Translations under genes and position numbers: made by a program
The notes under the pieces: generated by a model
Databases searched by the model: none
What the model was told of the DNA's origin: nothing
What the model saw: only the letters and a program-made list of their open reading frames with translations
NCBI RefSeq assembly: GCF_032854445.1
Contig: NC_088300.1
Span: 19,761,608-19,825,607 of the forward strand
Direction: 5' to 3'
Length of the DNA stretch: 64,000 bases
Origin: Liolophura sinensis
Taxonomy: Eukaryota; Mollusca; Polyplacophora; Chitonida; Chitonidae
Shown here: in pieces, positions 23,796-36,145 of the stretch
How positions within the stretch are numbered: position 1 is the first letter of the stretch
Layout: each line of letters begins with the position of its first letter

Positions 23796-25667
23796 TAGGA
23801 GACTAGAAACGATGACTAACTGGATTATTGACAGAGCTGAGTCTTTTCTAAATAGTTGGTGTTACCTGCGAAATATCATGAGGTATAGTAGAATAGTTGC
23901 ACATCAGACTTTATAAAGATTTACCCACAAAGATCCCTGGAAATATGGATTGCTGGACTTATTCGTATTGATTACTTTATAAATGGATACCTTGATAGGA
24001 GTCTTTTTCGAATCAGTGTATGGGCGCATGTTATCGGTGAAATTGTATTCTGTTTGAGGAATACATGTCTTAGAACAGTTTCACATCTGGTACCACAAAG
24101 AATTAGCAGTGAGGATGTCTAGATGTGGACTGCTGGGTTTATTCTTGATAATCGGGTACCTGGATGGATGGTCTTTTCAAGAGATGCCAAAGATATCATT
24201 TGATCTCCATGTCTCCTAACTTTGCTACCAAATTTAGAACCATTTTAAGGCTAAGCATCAATAGCCACGCATGGAAATCTCATAACAAAATGGTTTTAGA
24301 AATATGTAAAAGCTTGCATATACCCGCTTATCATTAAGTGCCTAACAGCTCATCTTCTGTTGTGTATATTCTCGATGAGACGAGCCATTTCGCTGCCCGA
24401 GCTTTCCTATCTGGTCTAACACAACAATGGCATGTTTATAATACCCACTAGTCTATCTATTTCAGGAACCTTTCTACACCTAACATAACACCCAAAAATC
24501 AATGATTGGGCTAGAAGACATTTCCGGCTTTTTCCCTCGATTAGATTGATGTGTGTAGCACATGAACCTATAAGGCATGTCTAATACCCATTGTTCGATG
24601 AAAGCTTTTTTGTTTATTTATTTATTTTTGAAGCAGTTTTTATTGATTTTTGTATTGAGGGTATGAATGCTTTTAACCTTAAATCAGAACGCAACTCTTT
24701 CTGTATCCAGCATGCGCAACAGCAGTTCCAACTTCGATACCCAACAAATCTGGTACGGCACATGTACCTCCATGTGCATATAGTAAAGAGGTGGAAACAC
24801 ACATGCAGATCCACTGTCAATTACAAACGTATAATTTTTACAGAATCCTGAGTGCTGTATATGGAAGAAGCATGAACATACTACACAGCCTCAGATAACA
24901 ACCTAATTGACATAATCTCAGCCCCAGTGTGCTATTGATTCTGCTGTATTACTGTCAACACCGATGGGTTTGGGCGTGTCCATGGGGCAGATATAATGAC
25001 GTAACCAAGGGTAGGCCTGTTAAATGCTCGCCATAATGCTTACGGCGACTTTAATGCACCAAACAGCCACTTGAATTAAGCGGAGAACAGGTGAAGTTTA
25101 CAATGGTGCCTTGATTGATGGTACACCTGAGTCTACCTGGAGAGATGGCTACCATGGCTGTTGACTTGGGGGAGTATGCTTAATTAATGATTTATTACAC
25201 TGTGACGTAGAATGTCAGTGATCATGTCAATGTTAGGTATATCCTAATTAGTCAGGATGTCCGGAAGTCTGGGGCTCGGGTTATGTGCCATTAGCTATAC
25301 CAATATCAACGTTTGCATGCTCATTTCTTTGTACAATATACTGGTCTGCCTACATATCAGATGAAAATAAGACTGTTACCTTCTTTAATAAGCACCATTC
25401 ACGCAATGTCAAGTACAAAATAAAAAAAGTCTAGGACAGAAATATATGCCATCTTCCAGAATATCACAATAACACTGGATAATGTGGAAAGAATGGCGAG
25501 TGAGGTAGGCTATAAACAATAAAAATATTTCGCAAAAAGAGAAGCAAGACTGAATCATGCAGTCTTGGTATATTCTTCTGGTTATTTTATATACTAACAT
25601 TGGAAGGAGGGGGCATTATAGCCTGGGTATACTGTATACGTGGAACATTTATTTATCTATGTATGTA
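23796..25667. other. Intergenic, with a possible old duplication
   Basis: About 23920-24010 and 24095-24190 share an ordered series of words (CCACAAAGA, GGA(T/C)TGCTGG, TTTATTC, GGTACC or GGATACC), which suggests a decayed tandem duplication. No gene is supported. Confidence 0.35.
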
Positions 25668-25975
25668 TGCTTGTGGTTTTATGTCGTACTTAACAATTTG
25701 TCATATGACGAGGAGTCATTACATGTGTGTACATATCTGTCTTCTTGTAGCAAGACGAGTCCATGCCGCCAAAGTGCTGCCACCACTGAAGCATCATGCC
25801 GAAGAAACCAGACATGACACCCCATTCATTATACCGATATCGGGCCAACAAGTAATGTTTCCTTGCTCTATGCTCTCAGTGGTGAGCGCTAAGCGAGGCA
25901 GCAAAAGGTACCATTTTAAAGTATTTGGTGTAAACTGACCAGGGTTTAATCCCGCGTCTCCTCACTCATTTATTT
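25668..25975 (-). repeat. tRNA-derived SINE, family S3
   Basis: Reverse-oriented copy: ATATGACGAGGAGTCATTAC, GCCGAAGAAACCAGACATGA, CCGATATCGGGCCAACAAGT, GGTGAGCGCTAAGCGAGGC and the B-box-like GGGTTTAATCCCGC. A 112-codon plus-strand frame across it is the repeat read in the other direction. Confidence 0.85.
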
Positions 25976-27348
25976 ATGTGCTAACAAGGCAAGTTTAGTA
26001 CAGCGTAATTAAACACTAAATCAACCATATTTCACTGACTTTCATCCAAGGGCAGATAAATTCTTGTAACATAAGTACATGTACCGCGTAAGTTGGAGCT
26101 AATTTTCTGCCATTCCATCCGATATGTGTAGATACACTCCTAACTAGAGCTATCATTATACGTGTGTGAGATCTCAGTCCCATGGTATACTTTCCTTTCC
26201 TTTGGTAAATTGTCCCAAATGCAAAGACACTTGTGGATATACATAATCAACAAAAGCGAAACCAGACTTTTGGAGAGAGACTCCTATAAGATACCTGTCT
26301 CTGAGGTGTAAGTATATAATTAAAATGCATAGAAGCCGACACAGGGCATACATCACATGTCAACATCCGGCTTAAGTATCTCCTTGATGAGCTAACAGAA
26401 ACTTAGAATTTCTGTTTGAAGTACATGATATTTCAAGATGCATGTGATAATGAGCCTGAAGGCGATTACTAGCTGCATCAGTCATGTATGGAAGCCAGAT
26501 GCGGCCATGCTGTCTAGTAGCAGATAGATGTGATGGAGAAAGTTCGAGTAACTGTACTTCACTGAAAAAGAATCGACGAGGCGAGATAGCACTGTTACGG
26601 TTAGTAGTGCTTTCTCCGTCGTAAACGATCGTCACTAACAATATTCTTTTTCCTGAGTGACTTTCTACACTACTCAAGTGGTAGGTGGAGTAAAAATTTG
26701 ACACAAATTGTCCACTTTTATGCCGTGAATTATCTAAACGGTTCAAAACTTTCTTACCGTCCTTAATGAAAAACGTTCGTGAATTTATAGCCGGTTACCT
26801 TATTCATGCGAGCCCAGTTAAATTGAATCGGATATCAGCGTACATGTATCTTGGATCTTTGAACACATGCGCTAACTGAACAAGACAGCATCGCGGTAGA
26901 ACATGTTATGGCATTTGCATGGCTAAGGCAATGGTTTGCATCGTTGTCTTATGGAAGATTGAGGTGGCGCAGTGAGAGACAGTTTTATAAGATCCAGGCC
27001 ACATAGCGCTGTGCACTATTACACCATGTAATGCTGGTTTTGGTGTCTCTGTACACTAATTACTCCGTCGTACTGGACTTTCTAGAATAGGAATGTGCAC
27101 TAGCTGCAGTTTCCTTTAAAAGAAACTACAGTTTGCCCATAGGGTGACGTCTCAACTATCGTTTAAGATATAAAGAAACTATTATACTTTACACCAAAGA
27201 AGTAATAAATACAAAGAAAGTTACATTAACGCAAAGTCAAGAAAATAAACGTGCACAATATATAGCAGTGTGATTTAGGGAATGTCTAGCCAGTCTCATC
27301 ATTCATGTACATGCTTATATACAATATTTATATATTTATTTACATGTA
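25976..27348. other. Intergenic, one uncharacterised 124-codon frame
   Basis: A minus-strand frame at 26372-26746 is longer than expected for AT-rich spacer but has no domain I can name, and composition like its surroundings. Otherwise nothing is recognised. Confidence 0.35.
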
Positions 27349-27602
27349 AGAGTGAGTGAGTGTTTTTAACGTCGTACTCAAATATTTTTCAGTCTTACGA
27401 CGACGACGGAGTCCTTAGAGTGTAATGTGCCTCCTTGTTGCAGGACGGATTTCCACCGATCTATTATCTAGTGCTGCCTCACTGACACGAGTTACCGAAG
27501 GCAGGTAAGCAGCCCCACCCGAGTCATTATACTGATACGGGTCAACAAGTCGCTGCACTAACCCCTTGATGGTGAACGTCAAGCGAGGAAGTTACAACTT
27601 AC
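27349..27602 (-). repeat. SINE fragment, family S1
   Basis: GAGTGAGTGAGTG, AACGTCGTACTCAAATATTT, CCTCCTTGTTGCAGGACGGA, TATACTGATACGGGTCAACA and AACGTCAAGCGAGGAAG. Its tRNA head is missing. Confidence 0.88.
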
Positions 27603-29505
27603 AACTAACAATACATTCGGTAACACATGTATGCGTACAATCAGCAGTCACCAAGCTCATTCAGCAACTTCATGAAAACATTATTACATAGTAATCCTTT
27701 TATCCATTCGCCTATATGAACCTGTCTGTAAAATCAGTGATACTCACAACCAAAATTACCTTCCTTAGTGACATGTAAAGCCACAAGCTCTACACATTAA
27801 TAGGTTGTACGTCTATATTATTGCAAGAAAATGTTGCGGTTAGAATACAGTTTCTAGTTCATAATGTCAAACCCCATAAGCCTGGTTTCAACACCAAGAA
27901 CTCGTTGCCTCGGGTGACGTCATAATTATTCAAGCGCAATTTAGAAATTTGTAAAAAAAAGTGCTCTAACTTCATTTTCTGTGCCAAAGTATGAACTCCC
28001 AAAATATCCACGTGTAGAGCTTGTGTTGTTACATGTCACAGACTAGAGGCAAATTTGGCAGGGAGCATGACCGATTTTACATATAGCTGAAAATTGATGG
28101 CTGGTTAAAAGAAAAAGACTATAATGATAATTGTAAAACCTTTTGGGTATATATTTACATCCGGTATGTTTATACACGTTGATATACAGATTGATAACAG
28201 ACACGTAATACATAGATTTGGAAATTCTGTAATAAAATAGGCATAAATGTACAATGAAACACTGCATAAAACTGCGTTGTGAAAAGCAATTAGTGATGGT
28301 GTTCATGCCGCCTGATTGTTATGTATAATATACATAACGGATTTTTTTTGCTTTCCCAACAGGAATTCGTTTGGATATTCTCTGGGTAGTAATGGATACA
28401 TCATATTATAACACGAAATGATGTCAATACTATTTGTCTCTCTATAGGTTTGCGTCTCTAGAGAATGCATAGATTTAAAATTGCGCAAAGTGTACGTTTG
28501 CTAAATCGTGCACATCATTAAAAGCCCATGCACATTATTAAGTGGTAAACCGCATGCATACGGATCCGGTACTTATAAAACAATGCAGTTGACAGTACCA
28601 TCCACGAAACACAGGAAAGGTCAAACTAATTAAATCTTGTCACACTTTTCAGATCCATGGCTTGCATATTTTTAAAGTAAATACAAGTTAATTGAGATGA
28701 TAAAGTGGTTAGATAATCACTAATTCTATCCAGCCTATAAGGGTCTTCAAGCCGGAGATGAAAAAATATCCTACAATATATATTATTTTTGCCTCATTTG
28801 CATGCACCTGACACTTACAAGTTAACGCTTTAAATTGTCGGCTAGTCATAGATGACGGTTTTATATGACACATAACGATGACTATATTCTTGGAATTTAC
28901 ATAGTGATAAATACAATAAATATAGATGTTTATGTGAGGCGACAACATACAGATCTGTATATATAAGTCAAATGTCATTAATATAGATCGTTACCCGTAC
29001 TAGCACTTACAATCATCCACTTTATACGAGCTATATTTTTGAAGGAGCGTAAATCTATAGCACAATTTCTTTATACAAGAATCTTGAGTTAATCGATAAC
29101 ATGCATATTTGGCACTTGAAGAACGATGTGGATTTCAGTCATTCACCACACTTCAGAGTCTCTGATGTTCGCTCACCATCAGCGACCAGCTCTGTGGCCA
29201 AGAAATCTCAAAGAACCTTTGCATGGAAAGGAGCACAACGTTTCCGTGACAATCAACAATGAGGGATCTTTGAAACCTAGCCAGGGCCTAAAATATAGCC
29301 GGGGATTCTGTTCACTCTTGCCTATGTTATCACGTTCCTTGAACAGACAGTCAATGCAAGAGAACAATGGTTAATCCAACTTGGACCCGAATCGCCACCG
29401 GGCGAGAAAAGGCACCTCATAATGTAGCAGAGCTTCCTCTTCAACGAGTAGTTGTTTTCATGAAAGACATATGTTGTATAGTTTTGGATTACCGGTATAT
29501 GCGTG
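27603..29505. other. Intergenic, with a weak coding-like stretch near 29.1 kb
   Basis: Mostly AT-rich. At 29101-29262 a 53-codon plus-strand frame starting ATG CAT ATT encodes a Ser/Arg/Lys-rich peptide (it contains RSPSATSS), and the region to about 29400 is less AT-rich than the rest. It lies 240 bp from the 191-codon frame on the other strand. I cannot assign it. Confidence 0.3.
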
Positions 29506-30081
29506 TTAGAATAGATCCACCTCCCCGTCGGTGCCCAGTTTAAGACGTATATACACCGTCATTTTCCTCCTCCAGGAGTGTTTCCGGTGTTCCACGTCTC
29601 TCTGCACCCGTTCCCGGGTCTCCTGGGGCATTGGCATTTTCTCTGGGTCGCAGAGAGCGTTCCTGCGAATGTACAGCCGTTTACAACGGAGGGCCTCTGG
29701 GTTGGGGATATTGCACATTGTCCTGAAAGGGTTCCAACGCTGGGTAGGGCCAGACACCTCCTGGGTTGAATCAGTGCCTTCTGAAGGCACCTCGAGGGGG
29801 GTGGAAATGGAGCGGACCATTCGGGGTTCGCTGTGATGACGGGAGTTCTGATCACGGTTAACAGTTTGACCGGCGTACGTCAAGGACTTATGTCTCTTAA
29901 GTCCGCAAGGCGCATTGGACTCGTATGTCTTAGCCGACACGGCGAGTTTCGGATCGGAGCTATTCATCTCCATTCCTCTTGATACTTTCTCGAAGTGGTG
30001 ATCCGATGTTTCGGGCTCCACAACATTCTGGGAATGTTCGGGTAGCTCAGGTATCACCTCCTTCGCGACACGACGAGACAT
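29506..30081 (-). CDS. Uncharacterised hydrophilic protein (191 codons), possible single or terminal exon
   Basis: This is the longest non-repetitive open frame in the window and it lies in a GC-richer island. The ATG at 30081 has an in-frame TAG seven codons upstream. The product is hydrophilic, with no signal peptide or membrane segment, and is rich in Arg, Glu, Pro and Ser. Residues 90-95 (RSISTP) match the mode-1 14-3-3 site RSxSxP. KRHKSL (62-67) resembles a basophilic kinase site. The C-terminal third (131-180) is strongly basic (LRCKRLYIRR, HRKHSWRRK), and the end is acidic-hydrophobic (GEVDLF). I recognise no family. It could be a lineage-restricted gene, the last exon of a longer gene, or a chance frame. 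Frames on the other strand (29531-29836, 29979-30338) look less protein-like. Confidence 0.4.
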   Translation of the reverse strand: MSRRVAKEVIPELPEHSQNVVEPETSDHHFEKVSRGMEMNSSDPKLAVSAKTYESNAPCGLKRHKSLTYAGQTVNRDQNSRHHSEPRMVRSISTPLEVPSEGTDSTQEVSGPTQRWNPFRTMCNIPNPEALRCKRLYIRRNALCDPEKMPMPQETRERVQRDVEHRKHSWRRKMTVYIRLKLGTDGEVDLF

Positions 30082-32202
30082 TGTGCCGTGCCGTCGTGCA
30101 GCCTACCGGCATCGATATCAAGCCATCGTTTGGCGCTCCAGCTCGCCCGTGTTTGCCAACTGCCTGCCGTACCGTCCTCTACACACGGTTATCCACACTG
30201 GGACATGAAGCAGTTCAGATCAATCAAGACTTAGCCCGACCCATCCTCCAACACAGCCCTTCACCCACCGACCACGCCAATAAGGGTAATTCCATGCGTG
30301 CATACGTCTACACATTCAGTTCTGCGAGGCGTGCGTGAGTTCGGTGAGGACTTTGATTAGTTGTAGAACGACCTATATAAGGAACATTTTCCCATAAACT
30401 GGTCGATAGAGTTATAAATTTGAGAGCCCTGTATTTAGCGGCAGCCACGCTTTATCTATATACACAGAATTTGCAATCATCGTCTGGGAATACGTCGAAT
30501 TGATACAATTTCCCTACTCACGCAATTGTCATCGCTGGTCGGTACATCAGCGTTATAGAAGTTAAATAAATTCATTTGCCCAAAACTTATAAGACAGGAG
30601 TGGCACACGGACAGACCTGTAGGGGTAAGTCCCATGAATTGGGGCATAAAGGGGTGGCCTCAGTACAATTCTGGTTATACCCACCAACCACTCATCTTCA
30701 TAACCACTCATACCTAGAATATATTAATAACAGTTCTAGCGGAATTCCCAGCTGTACACACAGGTTACCCGCGGCATTAATTGTGTGGAACGGCTGTTTT
30801 GAATATTAGATGAATGTATATGGGCAATGTTACTGGTCTTATTGATAAGCCATGTACCGAGACACGAGAAAAATGACAGAATATATATCATTATTATAAT
30901 AATGGGACAACAACGAAATGTGTAGACATGTTATTCTGTCATCTAACAGATAAAAAATTACTTTACTGGTAACATGTAAACAAGCAGAGCTAAACCAAGC
31001 GTCGTTAATATATAGGGAGAGAGATCTAGGTTTCGTGAACACACGGTCACGCCCCGATTAAACTGACATGACCAGCATGCAGCAACGCCATTATCGCGTG
31101 GGTATCCCATCCGTGACAAGCGTCAACTAATTTGTTAAGTTATTTGTCCGCGATGTTTACGTGATTACCTTAATAGAAAATTAAGGAATTAATTCATAAC
31201 TTCCGTGCGAGAAATGTAACTCGTCACACATAAAGATGACCACATACATACATTAAGAAAGATTAAAATCAAGGAAGTATTGACAATCTTTTGCCATACG
31301 CCTATATAAAGTATGTCCACGTGTTAAATGGGATGCGTGTCACTCACGCACATGTACTATATAGCCGGAAGTAACTTACACCTGTACATATATATGAGTA
31401 TAAAACATGGTCCGCATGCGCCACTCTCTACTATTCGCTTTACGTCACTATCGCCAATAGCAAAAACTCCGTGGTCACGGTGATGAGGCAGTAAGTGATA
31501 ACACAAAACACCAAAACTCTCAACCTTTTTGTAATAATACTTTATGCGCACGCACTCCCTTTATCTAACTGGCTTCGATTTAAACCAGTTCAGATTTGAT
31601 ACTGTTTAAATTTTGGCCGTGTGAACGGGGTATTAGGTGTGTACAAATTGATTCTAACGAACACCTGAAACAATCTGATTGATGAATGCTGATTAAATAG
31701 TCCTACATGTGGGAGGACACCAGTGATGAGGCTGAGTCTAAACCAAATGTCCTGTTTTTCTAATGGTGAGAGTGGTGTAAAAAAAGGCGAGCGTGTAGAG
31801 AGCAGCACATACGCTGTAAGGAGTATGGGACTGTATAAACATCCATGTTTATTACATGAATATGATGGTTTCATGAACAGCTGTAATCAAAGCGCGACTA
31901 AGATACCTATATTTGTATTCGACCCGCAAATTATCTACGGACTTTTTGGATTACGCATTCTTGCATCGATGAAACTCGACGACTGCATGCTTCTGTCTTG
32001 CACATTACGAGCTTCATCCGCTATGTATGTATTATTTCTTACATACTCCCCTGGGAACAGGTGTTTTAGCTTGTTCTGGGAATTGCCCTGGCGATTATCG
32101 ACTTGGAACCCTCAGTCATGCTTTACTTGCACGAATGTTGGACATCCTGCTGGTAAACCCGACCTGCCGCAATGTGAATTAGTTTTACACTGCTTGCTGT
32201 CG
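30082..32202. other. Intergenic, nothing firmly recognised
   Basis: A TATATAA-type word at about 30374 lies 290 bp upstream of the 191-codon frame, but no other promoter evidence exists. The long frame at 31723-32307 runs into a SINE at its end and has no similarity. Confidence 0.35.
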
Positions 32203-32287
32203 TCTTTTTATTTATTTGGTTGGTGTTTTCGCCGTACCGAAGAATATTTCACTTACACGACGACGACTACCCGCAGATTGCCGCGGT
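32203..32287 (-). repeat. SINE 3' end, family S2
   Basis: TTTATTTATTTGGTTGGTGT, GCCGTACCGAAGAATATTTC and ACACGACGACGACTACCCGC; only the tail and core remain. Confidence 0.75.
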
Positions 32288-32682
32288 CCTTTGCTTTGTA
32301 TACTTGACATGCACGTGGGATACGAAACAGAGGCTTAACTTTATGGCAAATTGCGAATATGATGTATAAGGTAAATATTTCCTGACTGGCATTTATTTAC
32401 TGTTCCGTATTTCTGCTCAATTCACAATTTTGCTTTGGGGAGCCTCCCTGTAAATGCATGTTTTCCAGTTTTCCCGGCTTCATTTAAGTAAGCTAGCGAT
32501 GTCCGACATCATCTGTGATTACGAAGCCTATAGCAAGTATCAACCTTGCTAACAGGAAGGTGAGTTTTCCCAGGTTTTCAACTACCTCGTAAACTTATGG
32601 ATTTGCTTTGCTGACCAACAGGTCAAGCGTGAATCTACCACGACGCTTACAAATGTGGTTATTCAGTTCACCCATTCTCTTT
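32288..32682. other. Intergenic, nothing recognised
   Basis: No supported frame or repeat. Confidence 0.4.
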
Positions 32683-32800
32683 CATTTATTTATTGGATTG
32701 GTGTTTTACGCCGAACCGAAGAATATATCACACATATGATGTTGGTCAGAATTATGATGGGAGGAAACTTTTACGCGGAGACGGGTAAATAATATTGCAT
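32683..32800 (-). repeat. SINE 3' end, family S2
   Basis: ATTTATTTATTGGATTGGTG, ACGCCGAACCGAAGAATATA and ATTATGATGGGAGGAAAC. Both this copy and 32203-32287 have CCGAAGAATAT where most S2 copies have CTCAAGAATAT, which suggests a sub-family or a local duplication. Confidence 0.75.
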
Positions 32801-33159
32801 GAGCTGTAGAAGTAATGAACAAATATAAACTGTAAATATAGGCAAGCAGTGGTCATCTAGCTGTGTTCTGTGATTCGAAAACATCAACAACGGGTCCGTG
32901 ACTTCAAACAGCAATTAACAACAAGTATTTTTTTTTTTAAAGAGACATGTAAACAACGCGAATATAAATATTGAGGAAAACCAATCTGCATTTCAGAAAA
33001 CAAATAGCAACTAAGTGTCAATCCCGCAACTGGTTTCCATGCCGTACGTTGAGTGTCAGTGTAATCAACTCAGTCTAAACTGGCAAATGGAAAGGCAGGA
33101 CCTATATAGGCTAGTTATGAAATTGTTTAGATATGTGTGTATTGCCAGCGTATGTATGT

Positions 33160-33385
33160 AAGTCAGGCCGAGTAGGTCGCGTGGTAGTATAGCACAACGG
33201 ATCAGGATTTTCTCACGAACTCCGACTCATACTGGCTTCCTCTTCGGTATATTACGTGGGAAGGTTTTCCAGAAACCCGAGGATCGTCATGGGTTTCAAC
33301 TGGCCTCTGTCCGGTTTCTTATCGTCATAAATGAAATATTTTTGAACATGGCGTGTAAGTCCAATGAGATGAATAAATAAATGTA
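33160..33385 (+). repeat. tRNA-derived SINE, family S2, diverged
   Basis: The head is GCCGAGTAGGTCGCGTGGTA, then AACTCCGACTCATACTGGCT, TACGTGGGAAGG, GATCGTCATGGGTTTCAAC, CTCTGTCCGGTTTC and an AATAAATAAATG tail. This copy shows the head-to-tail order of S2 in the plus orientation. Confidence 0.75.
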
Positions 33386-33664
33386 TGTAGGTTATTGCAT
33401 AGGATATAGTGTAGGCAAATATTACAAAAGCATATTCTGTAATTTTTCAACCTTTTCGCATGTTTGCAAGGTGTTTATTCAAGTATATTTAAACGCAGTA
33501 TTCTGTGTAGACTGAGAAAATTATACTTTTTGTGAAGCCTAGAAATTGAACAATCCAGTCAATGTAGTTTTGTCTCCAAATCATAAATTGCGCTGAAAGA
33601 TGTCACAGTCGAAAAGGTTTAGGAATTAGGGTACTCCGACGTCTATGTATACATCAGCACCTGG

Positions 33665-33815
33665 GAAGGCCTACCAGCAACCTGCGGATGGTTGTGGGTT
33701 TCTCCCGGGCTCTGCCCGGTTTCCTCCCACCATAATGCTGGCCGCCGTCATATAAGTGAAATATTCTTGAGTACGGCGAAACACATATACCAAATAAATA
33801 AATAAATAAATGTAT
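33665..33815 (+). repeat. SINE 3' part, family S2
   Basis: GGAAGGCCTACCAGCAACCT, CGGGCTCTGCCCGGTTTCC, ATAATGCTGGCCGCCGTCA, GAGTACGGCG and an (AAAT)n tail; well preserved. Confidence 0.88.
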
Positions 33816-35737
33816 ACATCAAGCACTGCATAGTTTCTTACAGAGTTGACTGTTTCTTAGTATTTACCGACCTGTTTCATTCACATGTATTCAGAGAATA
33901 TAAACCTATAACATGAAAAAAAAAATATGAATTTATATCGGCCGAACCTATATCAATATGACCTATTACTGAGTGTGTCGGCTGCTGAACTCGAAGCAAT
34001 ATTATACAGGTATAGCATCTGTCTGGAAGACGCTATAGTTACGTGTACCTGACGTTTGCTGCTATGCTCATTGTCACGTTTTCCGTTCCTTACCTGCTTA
34101 GCAAATATGAATTTATGCCTGTGGGTCGTAAAATCAAACAAACTGTCTTTGACACAGTAAATAAGTCGTCAAGAGATTGGGTTTGAAAGCCGAACTTAAT
34201 GCATTATACAGCAGCTATTAGATCGATCGTCTGAGTGAGGAGGCGATTCGAAGGCCTTAACACGTCACTGCCGTTTTGGCTTGGAAAGTCTTTCACATGT
34301 ACCCAGTGATGTTTCAAAATCTACTGAGACAATAATAAAACATCCCAATCTCGTTGCACAGGTGGGGATACATAAGTAGTCATCATTTCCTATACTCTTT
34401 TATGCTGATTTGATCCTGCTACAAATCACAATCAAAGCAGCCCGTAGACTTCCAATATAGCTTTAATGCACACCATATGTATACAGATAATTGCATATAT
34501 AACTACTCTCCCTTGATATATAGAGGGAGTAGAATGGACGAAGAGATATACTTGAGAGCAATGTCTGACGGCTGTCTTCTACTAAGATGACATACGACTC
34601 AACAGAGGTTTCTGTATGGATGAAGAGCCAGATCTGTATGAATGGACGGCAGTTCTATTTCAAGTGACATTACTCAAGGTAATAAAAGTGAGTTTGTCGC
34701 TATATGTTATCTTGAAACAGATGGAAAAGCCTGCATTTTCATTATTCTAAAAGTATTAGAATTCCAGTAAGAAAAGCGATGACCATTTGCAGACAATGGC
34801 TTAATATATATACATGTATTTAGGTCTATGGAGGAATTGATTTTGTGGATTCTATTAACAAATCCTCTCAGAGGCGTAATTATAATTTGAAGTAGTGTAT
34901 TGAATAAATGCAGTTTGTGGTCTATAGTGTACCCACTTCCCCTGATCAAATGGTTCTTCTGCTAGTAGTGTAATCTGTACGGTCGTCCACCGTTTTCAGC
35001 TTATTAACTTAATTCTTATGTTTCGGTGAAAAGGTTCCACGTCGGGGAAAAGGTCCTTTCCATCTGGGCGAAACAAAACCTTTTCCCTTTACCTGAGTGA
35101 TTTCAAACAGATCTGTAACCTGGGTGAAAAACTTACCACCAAGGTGGAAAGTCATTATCAAGATGTAATGTAAAGATATCAAAATATCAAATCTACCATG
35201 GAAAAGTAGACCAAGAGGTCAGTGTTTCGGACACAATGTAATGCAGTCAAGGGAGCGTACAAGTGTTTTTTGATGTCTAAAGTTTCATTGAATATTTAAT
35301 ATAGAAGTTTTAGAGATGCGTTACATGTGAAATTTGATTACCAGCATGAAAAAGTACAGGTCGCCCGCCCACAATCTATTAATACTTTTATACAGGAGCC
35401 ACCAGCAATGAAGAAAAAGTAGGTTCAAGATCATATGTGCCGACCATGCACGCTCTAACACACACATGTACATTTGGCGACCAATGGAATCCATGCATGT
35501 GTGAAGTTTCAATGAATTTAGCAAAGCAGTTTTGGAGATACTGCGGTATCAAGAAAAATATGAATTCTGATCACATGCAAGGAGGCATTTTCAATACCCT
35601 TTCTAATGATCCGAAGATAAAACACGGGCTCCAAATTTTATAACGATACATGAAACGGTTCTCGAGACATTTCGGTGAGGAGTGCATGAAAATACACTTA
35701 GTCGGTCATAGAATCATCCCATTGTACGCATCATTCA
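33816..35737. other. Intergenic, nothing recognised
   Basis: AT-rich, with only short frames. The 35.0-35.2 kb stretch contains scattered GGTGGAAA / GGTGAAAA words but no regular period. Confidence 0.4.
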
Positions 35738-36145
35738 AATATGTGAACAATCCATGTCACGTTGTTACCGGGAGTTTAGTTTGTACCATTCCAACACGTG
35801 AACAACGAATGTCACGTAATTGTTACCGCGCGTCTGCACCATCCCATTATGTGAAAAATCAATATCACGTTGTTACTAGGTGTCTGTGTCTCCCTGACCT
35901 GCATGTGAACAACCAATGTCATCCGTGTCACGTCGTTACCGGGTGTCTGTACCATCTCAGCATGTGGACAATGTCACGTTTCTACCGGGCGTCTGCCCCA
36001 TTCCATCATGTGAACCGAACAATGTCACGTTGTTAGCGGGTATCTGGTGCCACACCAACATGTGCAATCAAAATCACGTTGTTACCGGGCGCCTGAGTCA
36101 GCCGAATATGTTTGAACAGACAAATGTCACCTTCTTACCATTCGA
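35738..36145. repeat. Degenerate tandem repeat, about 55-60 bp, 7-8 copies
   Basis: The motif ATGTGAACAA-CAATGTCACGTTGTTACCGGG-GTCTG-CC recurs with substitutions and indels, so the period varies. The 128-codon frame across it (35650-36036) repeats its amino-acid motif only because of this. It is much older than the other arrays. Confidence 0.75.

Noticed and set aside
26372-26746. 124-codon minus-strand frame
   Set aside because: The stretch WLPYMTDAASN briefly suggested a DRAM/TMEM150-type exon, but no membrane segments or further landmarks follow.
29979-30338. 119-codon plus-strand frame
   Set aside because: It is antisense to the better 191-codon frame and its upstream sequence; composition gives no extra support.
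30370-30380. TATA box for the 191-codon frame
   Set aside because: A lone TATATA-type word in AT-rich DNA, 290 bp from the ATG, with no initiator or other support.
31723-32307. 194-codon plus-strand frame
   Set aside because: Its end is an S2 SINE (WCFRRTEEYFTY is the translated core) and the rest has no recognisable domain or splice support.
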